Shown here: in pieces, positions 51,274 to 59,003 of the stretch
How positions within the stretch are numbered: position 1 is the stretch's first letter
Layout of the letters: each line of letters starts with the position of its first letter
Program-made: the position numbers and the translations under genes
From: Subtercola sp. Z020
Lineage (GTDB): Bacteria; Actinomycetota; Actinomycetes; Actinomycetales; Microbacteriaceae
NCBI RefSeq assembly: GCF_002931235.1
Contig: NZ_PSTT01000121.1
Location: forward strand, 1 to 64,000
Reading direction: 5' to 3'
DNA length: 64,000 bases
Notes under the pieces: model-generated
What the model was told of the DNA's origin: nothing
Databases searched by the model: none
Seen by the model: the letters and a program-made list of their open reading frames with translations, nothing else

Positions 51274-52238
51274 TACTTTCCGCCGTTGACCGCTGCGGCC
51301 GTGACGGCGCCCGAGGAGATGCCCCACGCGTCGAGGATCTTGCCGTAGGTGCCGTCGGCGATCAGGTCGTCGAGCGCCTTGGCCATCGCGTCGCGGAGCC
51401 CGGGGTTGTCTTTGTTCACGCCGATACCGTAGGGGGCGCCGTCGATCACATCGCCGGGCACGACCTCGAAGGCGTTCCCGTCCTGCGTGGTCTTGGAGAT
51501 GTAGACCGCGCTCGGCAGGTCGTTGACGATCGCGTCGATACGCCCGGTGCGCAGCTGGGTCTGGTTCTGGCTGTCGCTGTCGGTGACCGAGATGTTCAGC
51601 GCGGCCTTGCCGTCTGTGGTGCACTTCGTGCTCGTGTCTTCGGCGAAGGTCTGCTGGCTGGTGCCCGTCACGACGGCGATGTTCTTGCCGCAGAGGGTGT
51701 CGGGGCCGGTGATGCCGGCGGGGTTGCCCTTCTGCACCATGAGCGTGATGCCGCTGGTGAGGTAGTCGACGAAGTCGATCGACTGCTGGCGGGTGGCGGT
51801 GTCGTTCATCGCGGCGATGGTGGTGTCGACGCGACCCGACTGCAGGCTCGTGATGAGTGCGCCGAAGTCGAGGTTCGAGTAGGTCACGGTGAGGCCGAGC
51901 TTGGTGCCGATGGCGGTGATGAGGTCGTGGTCGGAGCCGACCACCGTGGCTCCGTCTGCGGCGTAGAAGTTGTTCGGGGCCGACTGCACGTTCGAGCCCA
52001 CCTTCAGCTCCTTGGTGCTGGCGATGGCGCTCGGCACCATCGCCGAGAGAGCCGAGTCCTCTTTCACGGCGGAGAGCAGGGCCGAGGTGTCGGGGATGCT
52101 GCTGGCCGAGCTGCCGCCCGAGGCGGAATCGGACGAGCCGGGCTGCGGCGCTGAGGGCCCCCCGCAACCGGTCAGCACGACGGCCAGCGAAACGGCCGCG
52201 ACGGTGGCGGCAAGAGCGGACTTGCGAGTGACGTGCAT
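51273..52238 (-). CDS. Amino-acid ABC transporter substrate-binding lipoprotein
   Basis: This 321-residue secreted lipoprotein has a signal peptide MHVTRKSALAATVAAVSLAVVL and the lipobox LTGC at residues about 23-26. The SBP family 3 domain follows after a Ser/Gly-rich linker. Motifs include LKVGSNVQSAPNNFYA, IDFVDYLTSGITLMVQKG and YGIGVNKDNPGLRDAMAKALDDLIADGTYGKIL. The ATG at 52238 follows AAAGGGGATTC. It heads the five-gene operon that ends with RidA. Ligand unknown, probably a polar amino acid. Confidence 0.94.
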   Translation of the reverse strand: MHVTRKSALAATVAAVSLAVVLTGCGGPSAPQPGSSDSASGGSSASSIPDTSALLSAVKEDSALSAMVPSAIASTKELKVGSNVQSAPNNFYAADGATVVGSDHDLITAIGTKLGLTVTYSNLDFGALITSLQSGRVDTTIAAMNDTATRQQSIDFVDYLTSGITLMVQKGNPAGITGPDTLCGKNIAVVTGTSQQTFAEDTSTKCTTDGKAALNISVTDSDSQNQTQLRTGRIDAIVNDLPSAVYISKTTQDGNAFEVVPGDVIDGAPYGIGVNKDNPGLRDAMAKALDDLIADGTYGKILDAWGISSGAVTAAAVNGGK

Positions 52239-52269
52239 GTGAATCCCCTTTGATCTTTCCTGACGAGCG

Positions 52270-52284
52270 TTATCAGCATGATAA
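52270..52284. promoter_or_regulatory. Inverted repeat TTATCA-GCA-TGATAA in the binding-protein/YheO promoter
   Basis: A 15-base inverted repeat lies 31 bases upstream of the binding-protein start in an AT-rich divergent promoter. A further smaller inverted repeat, ATCAC-G-GTGAT, lies at 52294-52304. These are candidate sites for the divergent YheO-like regulator. Confidence 0.5.
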
Positions 52285-52293
52285 TAGTTATTT

Positions 52294-52304
52294 ATCACGG
52301 TGAT
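52294..52304. promoter_or_regulatory. Inverted repeat ATCAC-G-GTGAT
   Basis: This 11-base inverted repeat lies ten bases beyond TTATCAGCATGATAA and shares the ATCA half-site. It sits 61 bases upstream of the YheO-like start. Two spaced sites of one motif favour autoregulation. Confidence 0.4.
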
Positions 52305-52365
52305 GCATTTCTGTTACATGAAGGACACATTGTCAAGAGACGCGACGGTGCGACAGGATGTCGCC

Positions 52366-53112
52366 ATGCCCGACCAACGCACGAACCCTCCGCAGCGTGA
52401 GATCCGGCCCGAGTTCGCTCCCTACCTGGGGCTGCTCGACTTTCTCGGCGCTCTGCTGGGCCCGCGCACCGAGATCGTGCTGCACGACGTGAGCGACCTC
52501 TCGCGCTCGATCATCGCCGTGGTGAACGGCGAGATGAGCGGGCGGAGCGTCGGCGGGCCGGCGACCGACCTGGTGCTGAAGATTCTGCAGAACCGCGAGT
52601 ACCTCGAACGCGACTACCTCACGAACTACCTGGCGCAGGGGCAGTCGGGCGGGTACTTCCGCTCGTCGACCTACTTCATCAGGGACGAGCGGGGCGAGGT
52701 GATCGGGATGCTCTGCCTCAACGTCGACGACGGGCCCCTGCACGAGGCCCGAAAGCTGCTCGAGGCACTGACGCAGACGACCGGTCTGCTGAAGTCGACA
52801 GGGCTGGCTCCGGATGCCCGATCCGAACCCTCGGCAGACGAGGGGCCGCACGAGGTGGCCGAGCGCCTCACGCTGAGCGTCGACGAGCTCACCCACGACA
52901 GCGTGGCGCGCACCGTCGCGCGCCTGCGCGTGGAGGGCAGCCGCATGACGCAGGAGGAGAAGCTCGAAGCCGTGAGCGAACTCGATGCGGCGGGCATCTT
53001 CCTGATGAAGGGCTCGGTCGCTCACGCTGCGCACGCGCTGCACGTGTCGGAGCCCACCATCTATCGTTACCTGAAGCAGCTGCGAACGAGGGGCGTCCCC
53101 GCCCGCAGCTGA
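52366..53112 (+). CDS. YheO/DauR-type transcriptional regulator (PAS_6 + HTH)
   Basis: This 248-residue regulator has an N-terminal YheO-like PAS domain (PYLGLLDFLGALLGPRTEIVLHDVSDLSRSIIAVVNGEMSGRSVGGPATDLVL, then STYFIRDERGEVIGMLCLN). The C-terminal YheO-type helix-turn-helix follows (EEKLEAVSELDAAGIFLMKGSVAHAAHALHVSEPTIYRYLKQLR). Relatives DauR and DguR control D-amino-acid catabolism in Pseudomonas. The ATG at 52366 has AGGA eight bases upstream. Earlier in-frame starts at 52300 and 52318 would cover the inverted repeat. It is divergent from the importer-aminotransferase-RidA operon. Confidence 0.88.
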   Translation: MPDQRTNPPQREIRPEFAPYLGLLDFLGALLGPRTEIVLHDVSDLSRSIIAVVNGEMSGRSVGGPATDLVLKILQNREYLERDYLTNYLAQGQSGGYFRSSTYFIRDERGEVIGMLCLNVDDGPLHEARKLLEALTQTTGLLKSTGLAPDARSEPSADEGPHEVAERLTLSVDELTHDSVARTVARLRVEGSRMTQEEKLEAVSELDAAGIFLMKGSVAHAAHALHVSEPTIYRYLKQLRTRGVPARS

Positions 53113-53181
53113 CGCCACCCGCCCGCCCGCTGCTGCGCCTGGCTGGTCGGCCGCGCGACAGGTGGGACAAGCCCCGGGGGA

Positions 53182-53283
53182 TCAGCCCGAGGGGTTCTCC
53201 ACGGGCGTCCCGTTCTGCTCGGTGCCCTCTTCGGGGTCGATCTCGTCGGGCTTCGGGGTGTTGTCGGGGCGCGGGTCACTCAT
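53182..53283 (-). CDS. Small 33-residue protein, unknown
   Basis: The 33-residue product MSDPRPDNTPKPDEIDPEEG... is acidic and Pro-rich with no hydrophobic segment. Its ATG lies inside the last codons of the upstream small ORF (ATGAGTGA, an 8-base overlap), and GGAGG precedes it at a suitable distance. Overlap and the ribosome site support translation, but the function is unknown. Confidence 0.55.
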   Translation of the reverse strand: MSDPRPDNTPKPDEIDPEEGTEQNGTPVENPSG

Positions 53284-53467
53284 CGTCGGCGCCTCCGCCC
53301 GAGACCGTGTCTTCGCCGTCTTCGGAGTCGCTCCCGTCGGAGCCGGAGCCGTCGGGCAGCTGCTCAGCGTCGCCGCTTCGCGTGTCGCGCGCCTGCGCAT
53401 CGTCGTCGGGGGTCGTCTCGTCGGCGCCGGCCATGATGGGGGCGTCCTGTGTCTCGTCTGTCGTCAT
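53276..53467 (-). CDS. Small 63-residue highly acidic protein, unknown
   Basis: The 63-residue product is rich in Asp, Glu, Gly and Ser (QARDTRSGDAEQLPDGSGSDGSDSEDGEDTV). It has almost no hydrophobic residues, so it should be disordered. Its TGA overlaps the start of the 33-residue gene. It sits 107 bases from the convergent-side patatin gene on the same strand. Small acidic proteins of this kind are common in Microbacteriaceae. No function is proposed. Confidence 0.5.
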   Translation of the reverse strand: MTTDETQDAPIMAGADETTPDDDAQARDTRSGDAEQLPDGSGSDGSDSEDGEDTVSGGGADDE

Positions 53468-53574
53468 GACCCGAACTGTACGGCCGGGCGCTCGCGGCCG
53501 CTACCCATTGCGCCGCGGCCGAACGGTTGTGTCGTACCTGGAGTCTGCCGCGCAGCTGGGACTGGCCGGGCGGC

Positions 53575-54549
53575 TCAGCCCCAGAACGCCCGCACGTCGT
53601 CTGCCACGAGGTCGGCCTGGCGGCGACCGGCTTCGGCGGAGGCTCGGCGGGTGTGCATGAGCAGCGGGTTCGCGCCGAACGCTTCGGTGCTCTCATCGTC
53701 GGCCTCCACCACGAGCACCTCGCTGGTGCCCCTCAGGGTGTCGACGACGCCCGGCAGCGTCGGGCCCATCCCGCTCACGGGCGGCTCGGGGGAGCAGGCG
53801 ATCACCAGGATGCGGGTGCAGTCGGCGGCCACGTCGGCGTTCGTCGCGGAGCGCATCCCCCCGTCCATGTACACGTGCCCATCGATGGTGATCGGTTTGA
53901 AGACGCCCGGAACGGCGCAACTCGCGGCGACCGCGCTGGTGAGGTCGGCATCCGAGTCGCGATCGAAGACGGTGAAGTGCCCGCTCTCGGCGTCGACCGC
54001 GGTGATGCGCAACTCGCCGGCCGGCCAGCCCTCCTCGGGCAGCAGCGGCGCGATGCGGGCGCGGCTCGCCGCGTCGTCGGAGCGCTGGTAGTCCTCGCGG
54101 GCGAACTCGCCGATCGTGCGGCGGGCGGCCGCCTCGCCCTCTGTGCTGGCGACACCGGCCATGATGACCTTCATCGTGCGGGAGAGGTCGCGGTCCTCCG
54201 CGCCGTCGGGCGCAGGGTCGACGACGGGTCGCCCGTCGGCGTCAGCGGCGGCGGCGTCAGCGGCAGCGGCCGCATCAGCGACGGCCGCGTCATCGGTGGC
54301 GCCGGCAGCCGCGTCATCGGCGACCAGGGCGGCATAGGTCGCGTCGAGGGAGCCGGCGCGGAGGCCGACACCCACGACCGACCCGGCCGACGTTCCGACC
54401 ACGACGTCGGCGCCCTGCAGGTCGATGCCGTGCTGCAGGAGGCCGGTCAGCAGGCCGGTCTCCCACGCGATGCCGGCGACGCCCCCTCCGCCCAGCACGA
54501 TGGCGCGGCGTTCGGTGCCCTGGTCGAGTCGGTCGTCTGTATCACTCAT
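53575..54549 (-). CDS. Patatin-like phospholipase family protein
   Basis: This 324-residue serine hydrolase of the patatin/RssA type has the oxyanion loop IVLGGGGVAGIAWETG at residues 17-32. The nucleophile elbow is GTSAG near residue 53 and the catalytic Asp is in VYMDGGMRSATNADV. Between about residues 75 and 105 an Ala/Asp-rich low-complexity run (DDAAVADAAAAADAAAADADG) interrupts the fold. It probably forms a surface loop. The enzyme would cleave a lipid acyl ester. It is divergent from the UvrA-like gene 55 bases away. Confidence 0.9.
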   Translation of the reverse strand: MSDTDDRLDQGTERRAIVLGGGGVAGIAWETGLLTGLLQHGIDLQGADVVVGTSAGSVVGVGLRAGSLDATYAALVADDAAAGATDDAAVADAAAAADAAAADADGRPVVDPAPDGAEDRDLSRTMKVIMAGVASTEGEAAARRTIGEFAREDYQRSDDAASRARIAPLLPEEGWPAGELRITAVDAESGHFTVFDRDSDADLTSAVAASCAVPGVFKPITIDGHVYMDGGMRSATNADVAADCTRILVIACSPEPPVSGMGPTLPGVVDTLRGTSEVLVVEADDESTEAFGANPLLMHTRRASAEAGRRQADLVADDVRAFWG

Positions 54550-54604
54550 GCTGCAACGCTACCCGCGCCCGGCGACATCGGCGCTCTCGCTTAGGATCGG
54601 TTGG

Positions 54605-57037
54605 ATGCCCTCCCCCCGCGTCCGCCCTGCCAGCCCTCCCGCGAACCCCGAGAACGAGGGCTTCATCCGTGTGCGCGGCGCGCGGGAGAACAACCTGCGC
54701 GATGTGGATGTCGACGTGCCGCGCGACTGCATCGTCGCCTTCACCGGCGTCTCCGGTTCGGGTAAGTCGTCGCTCGCGTTCGGAACGATCTTCGCCGAGG
54801 CGCAGCGCCGGTTCCTCGAATCGGTGGCGCCCTACGCCCGGCGCCTGATCGCGCAGGGCACCACCCCGCACGTCGACTCCATCACGGGCCTGCCGCCGGC
54901 CGTCGCGTTGCAGCAGCGGAGGGGCGCGCCCAGCTCTCGGTCGACCGTCGGCACGCTGACGACACTGTCGAACTCGGTGCGCATGCTGTATTCGCGGGCC
55001 GGAAGCTACCCGCAGGGGGCGGCGCGGCTCGAATCGGACTCCTTCTCGCCGAACACGGTCGCGGGTGCCTGCCCGCGCTGCCACGGCATGGGCGTCGCCC
55101 ACGAGGTCACGGAGGCCTCCGCCGTTCGCGACGACTCCCTCACCATCCGCGAGGGCGCGATCTCGGCGTGGCCCGGAGCGTGGCAGGGCAAGAACCTCCG
55201 CGATGTGACGGCGGGCCTCGGCTACGACATCGACCGCCCGTGGCGGGAACTCGGCCGGGAGGAGCGGGACTGGCTGCTGTTCACCGAAGAACAGCCCGTG
55301 GTCGAGGTGCACCCGCAGCGCGACCGCGTCGCCAAACCCTACAAGGGCCGGTTCTGGAGCGCCCGGCAGTTCGTGATGCACACCCTCGCCGACTCGCAGA
55401 GCGAGTCGCAGCGCACCAAGGTGCTGCAGTTCGTCGAATCGGGGCCGTGCTCCCTCTGCGGCGGAAGCGGGCTGACGCGAGCGGCGCTGGCGGTCACCGT
55501 CGCCGGGCTGACGATCGCCGAGGTGAACGGGCTCACCCTCGCCGACCTCGCGGCGATGCTGAACCCCATCGCCTCGCTCGAGCACGCCGCCCCGGCCACG
55601 TCGCGCGCGTCGTCGGGCGAGGGAACGGAGGTCTCCGTGGCGATCGCCCGCGACCTGCTGGGCCGGGTCGAGGTGCTGACCGGGCTGGGCCTCGGGTACC
55701 TCAGCCTCGACAGGGCGACCCCCACCCTCTCTCCCGGGGAGATGCAGCGGCTGCGCATCGCCACCCAGCTGCGGTCGGGCCTGTTCGGTGTGGTCTACGT
55801 TCTCGACGAACCGAGCGCCGGCCTGCATCCGGCCGACGCCGAACCTCTCATCGAGGTTCTGGAGAGCCTCCGCGCCAGCGGCAACAGCGTCTTCGTCGTC
55901 GAGCACGACATGGACATCGTGCGGCGGGCGGACTGGATCGTCGACGTCGGGCCCGGCGCAGGCGCCGGCGGCGGCGAGGTGCTCTACAGCGGGCCTGTCG
56001 AGGGTCTCGCCGAGATCGAAGCGTCTGTGACGCGGCGTTTCCTGCAGCCGACGCCGCATCGGCCTGCCGGGCATGCCCTGCGGGCCCCGGTCGACTGGCT
56101 CCGCCTGCGGGATGTCACGCTGCACAACCTCGATCATCTCGACGCCGATGTGCCGCTCGGCGTGCTGACCGCGGTCACCGGAGTGTCGGGTTCGGGCAAA
56201 TCGACGCTCGTGGGGAGGGTGCTCGCCGAACGTGGCACCGAGCATCCACTCGTCGACAGGGTCGTGCAGGTCGACCAGAGGGCGATCGGGCGAACGCCCC
56301 GGTCGAACCTCGCGACCTACACGGGGCTGTTCGACGCGGTGCGCGCCGCATTCGCGGCGACACCCGATGCGGCGGCGAGGGGATGGTCGGCGGGGCGCTT
56401 CTCGTTCAATGTCGTCGGCGGCCGATGCGAGGTGTGCCAGGGCGAGGGATACGTGTCTGTCGAGCTGCTGTTCCTGCCCGGCAGCTGGGCGCCCTGCCCC
56501 GAATGCCACGGCACCAGGTACAACCGGGAGACGCTCGAAGTGCTGTGGCACGGCGCATCGATCGCCGACGTGCTCGGCATGACCGTCGAAGAGGCCGCGC
56601 CCTTCCTCGCCGAGGTGCCGGCCGCCTCCCGGGCGCTCGAGACCCTCCACCAGGTCGGGCTCGGCTACCTGCGGCTCGGCCAGCCCGCCCCCCAGCTCTC
56701 GGGAGGCGAAGCGCAGCGCATCAAGCTCGCGACAGAGCTGCAGCGCGCCCGCTCGGGCCACACCCTCTACCTGCTCGACGAGCCGACCACGGGCCTGCAC
56801 CCGGCCGATGTCGAACTGCTCGTCGTGCAACTCGAGCGCCTCGTCGACGCGGGCAACACGGTGGTTCTGGTCGAGCACTCCATGCCCGTGGTCGCCGCCG
56901 CCGACCACGTCATCGACATGGGTCCCGCCGGCGGTGTCGAGGGCGGGCGGATCGTGGCCTCGGGCACTCCGCACGCCGTCGCCGCCGAGGCTCGCAGCCG
57001 CACCGCCCCCTACCTCGGCCGCCACCTGTCGGCCTAG
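54605..57037 (+). CDS. Excinuclease UvrA-like ATPase lacking the UvrB-binding domain
   Basis: This 810-residue ABC ATPase of the UvrA family has two nucleotide sites: Walker A GVSGSGKSSLAFGT with signature LSPGEMQRLRIATQL, and Walker A GVSGSGKSTLVGRV with signature LSGGEAQRIKLATEL. Zinc modules CPRCHGMG, CSLCGGSG, CEVCQGEG and CPECHGTRYN are intact. Standard UvrA is about 950 residues. After the RMLYSRAG segment the next block is ACPRCHG, so the UvrB-binding domain and part of the insertion are absent. This is the UvrA2/DrrC type, often linked to resistance to DNA-binding drugs. The ATG at 54605 is preferred over the longer frame from 54425. Confidence 0.9.
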   Translation: MPSPRVRPASPPANPENEGFIRVRGARENNLRDVDVDVPRDCIVAFTGVSGSGKSSLAFGTIFAEAQRRFLESVAPYARRLIAQGTTPHVDSITGLPPAVALQQRRGAPSSRSTVGTLTTLSNSVRMLYSRAGSYPQGAARLESDSFSPNTVAGACPRCHGMGVAHEVTEASAVRDDSLTIREGAISAWPGAWQGKNLRDVTAGLGYDIDRPWRELGREERDWLLFTEEQPVVEVHPQRDRVAKPYKGRFWSARQFVMHTLADSQSESQRTKVLQFVESGPCSLCGGSGLTRAALAVTVAGLTIAEVNGLTLADLAAMLNPIASLEHAAPATSRASSGEGTEVSVAIARDLLGRVEVLTGLGLGYLSLDRATPTLSPGEMQRLRIATQLRSGLFGVVYVLDEPSAGLHPADAEPLIEVLESLRASGNSVFVVEHDMDIVRRADWIVDVGPGAGAGGGEVLYSGPVEGLAEIEASVTRRFLQPTPHRPAGHALRAPVDWLRLRDVTLHNLDHLDADVPLGVLTAVTGVSGSGKSTLVGRVLAERGTEHPLVDRVVQVDQRAIGRTPRSNLATYTGLFDAVRAAFAATPDAAARGWSAGRFSFNVVGGRCEVCQGEGYVSVELLFLPGSWAPCPECHGTRYNRETLEVLWHGASIADVLGMTVEEAAPFLAEVPAASRALETLHQVGLGYLRLGQPAPQLSGGEAQRIKLATELQRARSGHTLYLLDEPTTGLHPADVELLVVQLERLVDAGNTVVLVEHSMPVVAAADHVIDMGPAGGVEGGRIVASGTPHAVAAEARSRTAPYLGRHLSA

Positions 57038-57114
57038 AGGCAGACCGCGCCCGGGTCAAGGCCTGACCCGCCTGCGCCCCGGGCCTGTTGAATGGAGGCA
57101 CGGAAGGGACATCG

Positions 57115-57384
57115 ATGCGCAGAGACCTGATACTGATCGACAGCGAGATACACCAATTGGCACAGGGTGCCGACCTTGAGGCGATAAAGACCCAGGCCCT
57201 CCAGGCTGTGCACGACGGCGGAGGCCTCCTCGACCTCGTGGTCGTCGGCAACAAGTCGGTGACGGCCCTTGTGTCACCCGGTGTGTCAGTGCAGTTCGAG
57301 TCGATCCAGGTTCCGCGGGACGATCGTGACGACGGCGATCTCGACGCCCCGTACGACGTGGACTACTCCGAATCGATGTACTGA
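57115..57384 (+). CDS. Hypothetical 89-residue protein
   Basis: This soluble 89-residue protein has no motif I recognise. It begins MRRDLILIDSEIHQLAQGADLEAIKTQ, a probable helix, followed by beta-prone GGGLLDLVVVGNKSVTALVSPGVSVQFESIQVP and an acidic tail (DDRDDGDLDAPYDVDYSESMY). The ATG at 57115 follows GAAGGGA with normal spacing. It stands alone between the UvrA-like gene and a convergent oxidoreductase, so context gives no clue. Confidence 0.65.
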   Translation: MRRDLILIDSEIHQLAQGADLEAIKTQALQAVHDGGGLLDLVVVGNKSVTALVSPGVSVQFESIQVPRDDRDDGDLDAPYDVDYSESMY

Positions 57385-57390
57385 GCCCGC

Positions 57391-57783
57391 CTAGCCCTGG
57401 CCGCTGACGCTCGTCGCCTCGATCGTCAGCACGATGCGCTGCTGGTCGCGGCCGCCGTACCAGGGGTAGGGCCGGCCGGTGTACTTCTGCGAGAGGGCCT
57501 CGATGCTCTCGGTGCCGCCCTCCGTGGTCATGTTCGTCACCCTGCCCCGCACCTGGATGTAGCGGAACGGGTTCTCCGGGTCCTGGATGGCGAGCGCCAC
57601 CCGAGGGTCGCGCTCGACGTTCCGCACCTTCACGTAGCCGACCACGGTGTTGATGATGACGTTGACGCCGTCGGTGTCGACCCACGTCTCCGTCACCTGC
57701 GGCGAACCGTCGGGCATGATGGTCGACAGAAAGCACGGGCTCGGCTTCCGCAGCAGGTCGAGCAGGGTGTCGGGCAGGGTCAT
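57391..57783 (-). CDS. F420/FMN-dependent split-barrel (PPOX class) oxidoreductase
   Basis: This 130-residue split beta-barrel flavin- or F420-binding protein opens PSPCFLSTIMPDGSPQVTETWVDTDGVNVIINTVVGYVKVRNVERDPRVALAIQDPENPFRYIQVRGRV, the standard PPOX-type block. It ends with YPWYGGRDQQRIVLTIEATSV. Mycobacterial relatives use F420 for reductions such as those of biliverdin or tetrahydropyridazines. The ATG at 57783 follows GAGGAG. It converges on the 89-residue ORF with a 6-base gap between stops. Confidence 0.88.
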   Translation of the reverse strand: MTLPDTLLDLLRKPSPCFLSTIMPDGSPQVTETWVDTDGVNVIINTVVGYVKVRNVERDPRVALAIQDPENPFRYIQVRGRVTNMTTEGGTESIEALSQKYTGRPYPWYGGRDQQRIVLTIEATSVSGQG

Positions 57784-57915
57784 GGGGTCTCCTCGGTCGA
57801 GCGCGGAGTGCGCTCGCGTCTTCATCGATTCTCCTCCCGAGCGGGCCGCGCGCTGTGAGGGGTTGCGCAGGCTGCGCAGGCTGTGAGGGTTGCAGGCCGC
57901 GTGGGGCGTCTCGGT

Positions 57916-58971
57916 TCAGGGCTGCGGCCGAGGGGGCCGGGTGGAGTCCCGTGCGACGAGGCTGACCCCTCCGTGGTAGTCGCCGTCGGCTGCCCCGAAC
58001 AGTCGACGGAACGCCTCGCGGCCGAGCCGTCGTCGATCCACGGCGATGGTGGTGAGAGAGGGATTCAGCAGCTGCGAGGTGGGGAGGTCGTCGTGGCCGA
58101 CGATCGAGAGGTCGTCGCCGATGCGGAGCTCGAGCTCGTGTGCTGCCATGTACACGTAGTGGGCGGCGAAGTCGGAGTTCGTGATGATGGCCGTGGGTGC
58201 AGGCCGGGAGCGCAGCGCCGAGACGATCGCCGTGGTGATGGCGGCTCCCTGCAACTCGGCGCTGATGACCACCGGTTCCGCTCGGGCCTCCCGACAGAGT
58301 TCGACGAATCGGGTCAGCCGGTCCTCGTCGGAACGGAGTGCCTCGGGAGCAGTGAGAAAGCCGATGCGCTGGTGACCCAGGGCGCGGAGGTGTTCGAAGG
58401 CCATCGTGACGGCCCTGCCTCCATCGGGCGAGACGCGCGGGATGCCCGGTCCGAGGTGTGTCGACGAGTTGATCAGAACGGTGCGTGCACCGGGCCGCAG
58501 GGTGAGCCACTCCTGCACCACGTGCGCGCTCCCGACCGGGGCGATGGCGAGACTGTTGACCCGGCGGGCCGCCAGGTGCCGGATGTGTCGGCGCTCGCGG
58601 TCTTCGGAGTACTCCGAATCCATCGCCAGAACCGTGATGTCGTGCTCGAACGCGGCCTCCTGCATCCCGGCCAGCACGTCGTTGAAGTACGGGTTCGCAA
58701 TGTTGCGCACGATGAGGCCGTGCACAGCGGTCTTGCCTGTGCGCAGTTCCCGCGCCAGCGTGTCGGGTTGGTAGCCGAGTTCGCGCGCGGCCCGCAGAAT
58801 CTCCTCGCGCTTCTCCGGGGAGACACCCGGTTTGCCGTTCAGGGCGAAGCTGGCGAGCGCGGGGGAGACCCCCGCAGCGTGGGCGACGGTCTTGAGCGTC
58901 GCGCGGCGCCGAAGCGCGGGTACGGCCGTCTCGCCGGGCTGAGCGGCCGGAGCGGAGATGTCGTCGTCCAT
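57916..58971 (-). CDS. LacI-family transcriptional regulator
   Basis: This 351-residue regulator has the helix-turn-helix ATLKTVAHAAGVSPALASFALNGKPGVSPEKREEIL in residues about 24-60 (the usual VSRVL is ALASFAL). The sugar-type effector domain includes GLIVRNIANPYFNDVLAGMQE and LSIVGHDDLPTSQLLNPSLTTIAV. It is the last gene downstream of the MFS-phosphoesterase-MgtC genes, all on one strand with small gaps. Its likely operator is the palindrome at 62836-62851, upstream of the first gene. Confidence 0.9.
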   Translation of the reverse strand: MDDDISAPAAQPGETAVPALRRRATLKTVAHAAGVSPALASFALNGKPGVSPEKREEILRAARELGYQPDTLARELRTGKTAVHGLIVRNIANPYFNDVLAGMQEAAFEHDITVLAMDSEYSEDRERRHIRHLAARRVNSLAIAPVGSAHVVQEWLTLRPGARTVLINSSTHLGPGIPRVSPDGGRAVTMAFEHLRALGHQRIGFLTAPEALRSDEDRLTRFVELCREARAEPVVISAELQGAAITTAIVSALRSRPAPTAIITNSDFAAHYVYMAAHELELRIGDDLSIVGHDDLPTSQLLNPSLTTIAVDRRRLGREAFRRLFGAADGDYHGGVSLVARDSTRPPRPQP

Positions 58972-59003
58972 AGTCAGCCATTCTGCCCCTCGGAACGGCG
59001 TGC

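Noticed and set aside
50350-52167. A 605-codon reading of the ABC permease
   Set aside because: The first 300 residues are a shifted frame of the binding-protein gene; the true permease starts at 51273, overlapping the binding-protein stop.
54542-57025. An 827-codon open frame on the minus strand opposite the UvrA-like gene
   Set aside because: It mirrors the high-GC third positions of the uvrA-like frame and shows no domain; UvrA motifs on the plus strand are complete.
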